A stretch of 9,332 nt of DNA from an uncultured Lachnospiraceae bacterium (GTDB taxonomy: Bacteria; Bacillota; Clostridia; Lachnospirales; Lachnospiraceae). How positions within the stretch are numbered: the stretch's first letter is position 1; each line of letters begins with the position of its first letter. Location of the stretch: assembly GCA_902496125.1 (NCBI GenBank), contig CABUZU010000079.1:1-9332 (forward strand). Direction: 5' to 3'. The notes under the pieces are model-generated. The model was not told where the DNA came from. It saw only the letters and a program-made list of their open reading frames with translations, and made no database searches. Below, piece by piece: positions 7,601 through 9,332 of this stretch. The position numbers and the translations under genes are program-made.

Positions 7601-8224
7601 ATCTACATTAGTATAACTATCAGCTACATATGGTGGATATTTATTCTCACTATATACTTTTGCATTTAATTTATAAATAAAAGCCGTTACTCCACCGCTA
7701 CTTGTACTATCTTTAGGTATAGTAAGAGCAATAGCCCCCTCTACTCCACAATATTGTATTTTTCCTCCTACGATATTAGCTAATGGAGCATATCCTGTTC
7801 CTTCTACTGCAACATCAACATCTAATGTTAACTTAGTAATAACTCCATCTTTACCAATATTATTGAATAATCCTGCTTTATTATCATAAAATCCCGAAAT
7901 TTTATGCCCTTGTCCATTAAAATATCCTTCAAATATTGAACCACTATTTATATTCCATTCTGTTGTAACCATTCCAATATCATCATCTTTTTTAATATCA
8001 ATATCTTGCGTTAAGAGAATTGTTTCACCTGCATAATCATGTTCGGCTAATGAATTTCTAAATATTTTTAATTCTTCTACGGAAGAAATCAAGTATGCAT
8101 TTGACTTTTCATCCCACAAGGATTGATAAGAGGGTGTTGCAGCTAAAATTTTATACGGCATCAGAATAAGTAATATTAAAAAAAAGATAATGCTGAAGCC
8201 TAAACTCTGAAATATTTTTTTCAT
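4673..8224 (-). CDS. Large secreted surface protein: GLUG-like beta-helix, prenyltransferase-like alpha/alpha domain, three Fn3 repeats
   Basis: This is an 1183-residue exported protein. I place the start at 8224 because AGGAGG (8231-8236) lies 6 nt upstream; an in-frame ATG at 8251 is inside a terminator hairpin with no ribosome site. A signal peptide (MKKIFQS, a hydrophobic core to about residue 22, then ILAA) is cut near 28-29. Residues about 35-330 look like a right-handed beta-helix with GLUG-like units (GYFNGQGHKISGF, KAGLFNNIGKDGVITKLTL). A short beta-rich stretch (about 395-490) follows. Residues about 500-850 resemble the prenyltransferase/squalene-oxidase-like alpha/alpha barrel found in intrinsic factor: WQRELIAITAAGFDP at 579, CPLGGW at 736-741, then NPATTAQAVVML. 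The DxDD cyclase motif is absent, so ligand binding is likelier than catalysis. A FIVAR-like helical module (about 855-900), a Thr/Pro linker and three Fn3 repeats finish the protein. No LPXTG or SLH anchor is present; the lysine-rich Fn3 tail may hold it to the wall. Function is unknown. Confidence 0.85.
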   Translation of the reverse strand: MKKIFQSLGFSIIFFLILLILMPYKILAATPSYQSLWDEKSNAYLISSVEELKIFRNSLAEHDYAGETILLTQDIDIKKDDDIGMVTTEWNINSGSIFEGYFNGQGHKISGFYDNKAGLFNNIGKDGVITKLTLDVDVAVEGTGYAPLANIVGGKIQYCGVEGAIALTIPKDSTSSGGVTAFIYKLNAKVYSENKYPPYVADSYTNVDIKMDNYSNYPADISAFFTRTTNTKLKVPYAKNLYAGGTYTYNCLSENKSKANIWCAYITHTYVVGGTIMHNLTINGDCDLIKMEGEDVVLTDEQAKDKSIYTDAGWDFDNVWNIDTEGYHDKIYLEDNKAPEGVETFFDDIGPYYYDSELKFVNNGYPYIRSDVLEPVFGDVERRMVTVSAVYPDITIGYYSPAVVKPEITITGIEGVEADQLKDFIDKYKLEVSCDEYTQYLASGKTIGNLSDLSKAKLTYQTNTEYVFNIDFNKSTVTSGKLSVKPNQYKNIDTLKKAEAFLALGEKGEKESLEKITDETNVIKNSYCWTVINIARYDKLKDDSEIQDLLDKWFEAEKRSFKEMYAENKDMTQELTTTWQRELIAITAAGFDPADIKEYTKGTYGEDDPGFDLVQAVVNEVGKEGAHMHVPFWLIGLDSGDYATSSDYQTDVNNRVQKVYKLMNMGVFGAADGIGMDYVGMYTQGLAKYINPKEGTIYYDVAQKVNEMLKADGKDYTIAQKAEKTAQIAAMKEYQCPLGGWITYGNYNPATTAQAVVMLSCMGIDAFSEELTTEAGYNMLDSFIQAGCNLDENGLPVSIKDTYEMTMNKSFYSTQAIYAIISWYRLMNNQTALYNCTDVVGVPQVEKMISNLPTEITLNDEKAIETAKAAYDALTKGQKKYVDNASVLEEASKKLAELKKAEEPTNPTQPTKPVALKAATVKATATSYDKVKLTWKKVDGAESYKIYRSTSKSSGYKNVKTVKTLTWTDSKLTTGKTYYYKVEATAKNATSSTSKVVSAKPALTVPSSVKATSSSYNKVTVTWKKVAGVTGYKVYRATSKNGSYKKVATVKTLKWTDSKLKTGKTYYYKVRAYNKTANSGYSKVVKAKPVPAKTSLSSVKNAKGKKATLTWKKVAGATGYKVYRTTKKNGSYKSVKTVKNVKTWTDSNLKKNKTYYYKVRAYKTVDGSKVYGAYSDVKSVTVK
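4676..5485 (-). repeat. Three tandem fibronectin type III repeats
   Basis: The C-terminus contains three Fn3 units at about residues 914-1000, 1003-1088 and 1091-1182. Each has the pattern TWKKV.G...YK(I/V)YR...S(G/S)(S/Y)YK.V.TVK...WTDS.L...KTYYYKV.A. At DNA level units two and three share near-identical blocks, for example around 5125-5163 and 4860-4901, which points to internal duplication or gene conversion. The repeats are rich in lysine and lack cysteine. Such modules usually act as spacers or polysaccharide-contacting stalks. Confidence 0.88.
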
Positions 8225-8230
8225 AATATA

Positions 8231-8236
8231 CCTCCT
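8231..8236 (-). promoter_or_regulatory. Ribosome binding site that fixes the large-protein start at 8224
   Basis: A perfect AGGAGG on the minus strand lies 6 nt before the ATG at 8224-8222. It directly follows the T-tract of the upstream terminator, so the two elements are adjacent in the transcript. Confidence 0.88.
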
Positions 8237-8279
8237 AAAAAAGATAACCATGATAGCTATTAAACCATCATGGTTATCT
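8237..8279 (-). terminator. Intrinsic terminator between the two secreted-protein genes
   Basis: Inverted repeat AGATAACCATGAT / ATCATGGTTATCT (8242-8254 and 8267-8279) has 13-bp perfect arms and a 12-nt loop. On the minus strand it ends in a run of six T (8242-8237). It lies 8 bp past the stop codon of the DUF4430-like gene and immediately upstream of the AGGAGG of the large gene. It should end most transcripts after the small gene, with limited read-through. Confidence 0.85.
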
Positions 8280-8287
8280 AGTTCTAA

Positions 8288-9190
8288 CTAATTAATAAAC
8301 CAACTTAAGGAACTTACTGCTTCTGTTATATCATTTGAGCTTGCTTCAATATTTTTCAATACATCATTCGCCTCATCAAAAGCTTCACTTTGTGGTCCAG
8401 TCATAACTAAAGAGCCTTTTTCTACTGCATTATTAATTTCAGCTAACTTCTTTACTAACGCATCTTTATTTACTTTAACATAGTCTGTTCCATAATCACC
8501 TGCACTAGAACTTGCATAAATAAATGGAGCGACCTGAGTCCAATTTGAACCTAAATATCCAGCATAACCAACATCCATTCCATTGAATGTAGACCATTCC
8601 ATTCTAAGAGTATTGCCACCTTCAACTTTTGTTGATACTCCATAGTATGGACCAACATTATTCTGTGCAATTAACCAACCAGAACCACCGTTAGTAACTA
8701 AATCATTCTCAGTAAGCCAACCGTCTTTGGTAATATTACCATTAAATGCAGTATTTAAGCTATATTGTGTTGATAAACTTGAAACTTGTGTTCCATATGT
8801 ATAATCATTTTGAGTTGCTACATAATTTTTAGTACCACTATCTTTAATAGTACTTACATAATAGCAATGATAATTTGCATTATACGCATAAGTAAAATTA
8901 TCCTTACCATATGTTGATAATAACACATCTAGAATTGTAACATCTTTGATACCATCAGCTGGTGTCAAGGCATCATTATCGCCCATAGCAGCTTTAACAG
9001 TTGCCAAATCTACCTTCTTAGGTGCTAAAATATAATCGATAGTTGATGCACCTTGTTTGTATGCTGCACTCTTTTCAATTGATACATACACAGAATCATC
9101 TTCTGCTGCAAACGCAGTTGTTGCACCTGCCAACGATGTTAATCCCATCATACCTGCTAATGTTAATGCTACAAGTCTTTTATTTTTCAT
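8288..9190 (-). CDS. Secreted DUF4430 / transcobalamin-C-like beta-domain protein
   Basis: This is a 300-residue exported protein. I start it at 9190 (MKNKRLVALTLAG) because AAAGGA lies 11-12 nt upstream; an ATG at 9202 has AAAGG abutting it with no usable spacing. The signal peptide MKNKRL...GATTAFA is cut near AFA|AED. The mature N-terminal two thirds match the DUF4430 pattern: an opening strand VYVSIEKSAAYK, a VTILDVLLSTYG helix, a YHCYYVSTIKD strand, then the hallmark SGWLIAQNNVGPYYGVSTKVEGGNTLRMEWS with Gly171-Trp172. In vertebrate intrinsic factor and transcobalamin this fold is the C-terminal cobalamin-contacting beta domain. The last 70 residues (about 230-300) look like a helical pair resembling FIVAR-type surface modules. 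No sortase signal, lipobox or membrane anchor is seen, so it is free or held by a partner. It is the first gene of a pair whose second product carries the complementary alpha/alpha domain. The ligand is unknown; the family call rests on pattern recognition only. Confidence 0.78.
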   Translation of the reverse strand: MKNKRLVALTLAGMMGLTSLAGATTAFAAEDDSVYVSIEKSAAYKQGASTIDYILAPKKVDLATVKAAMGDNDALTPADGIKDVTILDVLLSTYGKDNFTYAYNANYHCYYVSTIKDSGTKNYVATQNDYTYGTQVSSLSTQYSLNTAFNGNITKDGWLTENDLVTNGGSGWLIAQNNVGPYYGVSTKVEGGNTLRMEWSTFNGMDVGYAGYLGSNWTQVAPFIYASSSAGDYGTDYVKVNKDALVKKLAEINNAVEKGSLVMTGPQSEAFDEANDVLKNIEASSNDITEAVSSLSWFIN

Positions 9191-9201
9191 ATAAAAGCCC
9201 A

Positions 9202-9207
9202 TCCTTT
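9202..9207 (-). promoter_or_regulatory. Ribosome binding site of the DUF4430-like gene
   Basis: AAAGGA on the minus strand (9207-9202) precedes the ATG at 9190 by 11 nt. The spacing is at the long end of normal, but it is the only purine-rich site suited to the start that leaves a clean signal peptide. Confidence 0.55.
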
Positions 9208-9332
9208 CATTATTTTATTTTCCTGACCTCTCCGCATTGAAAGCATTAATTCCCGGCGCCACCTTCGTACTTCCAAGCCAGATATAGCATCGTTGCTAAT
9301 GTGCTCCGATTTCTATGTCAATAATTTTATCA
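9208..9332 (-). other. Leader / upstream region of the secreted-protein genes, unassigned
   Basis: No complete gene is visible in these 125 bases. A perfect -35-like TTGACA (9321-9316) is present, but the best -10 at 17 bp is only TAGCAA (9298-9293), so promoter status is doubtful. A small hairpin TAGCA-ACGA-TGCTA and a GGCGCC palindrome occur further along. A stretch of about 66 bases around 9244-9309 is roughly half G+C, clearly richer than its neighbours. In one minus-strand frame it reads RSTLATMLYLAWKYEGGAGN followed by a stop (9246-9248), which resembles the end of a protein, but the frame is closed by TGA at 9320-9318. It may be a gene remnant or a structured RNA leader. I looked for a cobalamin riboswitch and found no B12 box. 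Confidence 0.4.

Noticed and set aside
8225..8251. Longer N-terminus of the large protein starting at ATG 8251
   Set aside because: This ATG lies in the terminator hairpin and has no Shine-Dalgarno. The extension would precede a normal signal peptide that starts at 8224, which has AGGAGG at ideal spacing.
9191..9202. Start of the DUF4430-like protein at ATG 9202
   Set aside because: AAAGG directly abuts this ATG. The ATG at 9190 gives a workable spacing and a typical MKNKR signal-peptide beginning.
9203..9332. Cobalamin riboswitch upstream of the DUF4430-like gene
   Set aside because: The region was searched by eye for the B12 box and the conserved core segments and none were found. GGCGCC and GCGGAGAGGTCAGG are only superficially similar.

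Overview
The window looks like chromosomal DNA of a low-GC, Gram-positive anaerobe of the Clostridia, most likely Lachnospiraceae-like. The grounds are A/T-rich codon use, strong AGGAGG-type ribosome binding sites, a monoderm-style RND pump with a huge coiled-coil insert, and secreted proteins with lysine-rich Fn3 repeats. This placement is inference from gene style; no taxonomic marker gene is present.

Layout. Positions 1-2277 (minus strand) hold the first 759 codons of an RND-family efflux permease that runs off the left edge. Positions 2278-2450 are a compact divergent control region. The RND gene has a near-consensus sigma-A promoter (TTGACT, 17 bp, TATACT) followed at once by an 18-bp palindrome typical of a TetR-family operator. 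A weaker promoter on the plus strand serves a two-component operon. Positions 2451-4635 (plus strand) encode a membrane sensor histidine kinase and an OmpR-type response regulator that overlap by 8 bp. A 12-bp perfect hairpin at 4641-4666 separates this operon from the convergent genes to its right.

Positions 4673-9190 (minus strand) hold two secreted-protein genes in tandem. The first transcribed (8288-9190) is a 300-residue exported protein resembling the DUF4430 / transcobalamin C-terminal beta domain. The second (4673-8224) is an 1183-residue exported multidomain protein: GLUG-like beta-helix, alpha/alpha prenyltransferase-like (terpenoid-cyclase-fold) domain, short helical module and three Fn3 repeats. 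An intrinsic terminator lies between them, with its T-tract touching the Shine-Dalgarno of the downstream gene, so the large protein is probably made from read-through at a lower level. Positions 9191-9332 are a leader with a locally GC-rich segment that I cannot identify.

How the parts may work together. The divergent arrangement suggests, but does not prove, a link between the kinase/regulator pair and the pump. The two secreted proteins together carry the two folds that vertebrate intrinsic factor and transcobalamin combine in one chain. The most interesting hypothesis here is therefore a split, surface-exposed ligand-capture system of transcobalamin architecture. No cobalamin riboswitch or transporter is visible in the window, so the ligand is unknown.
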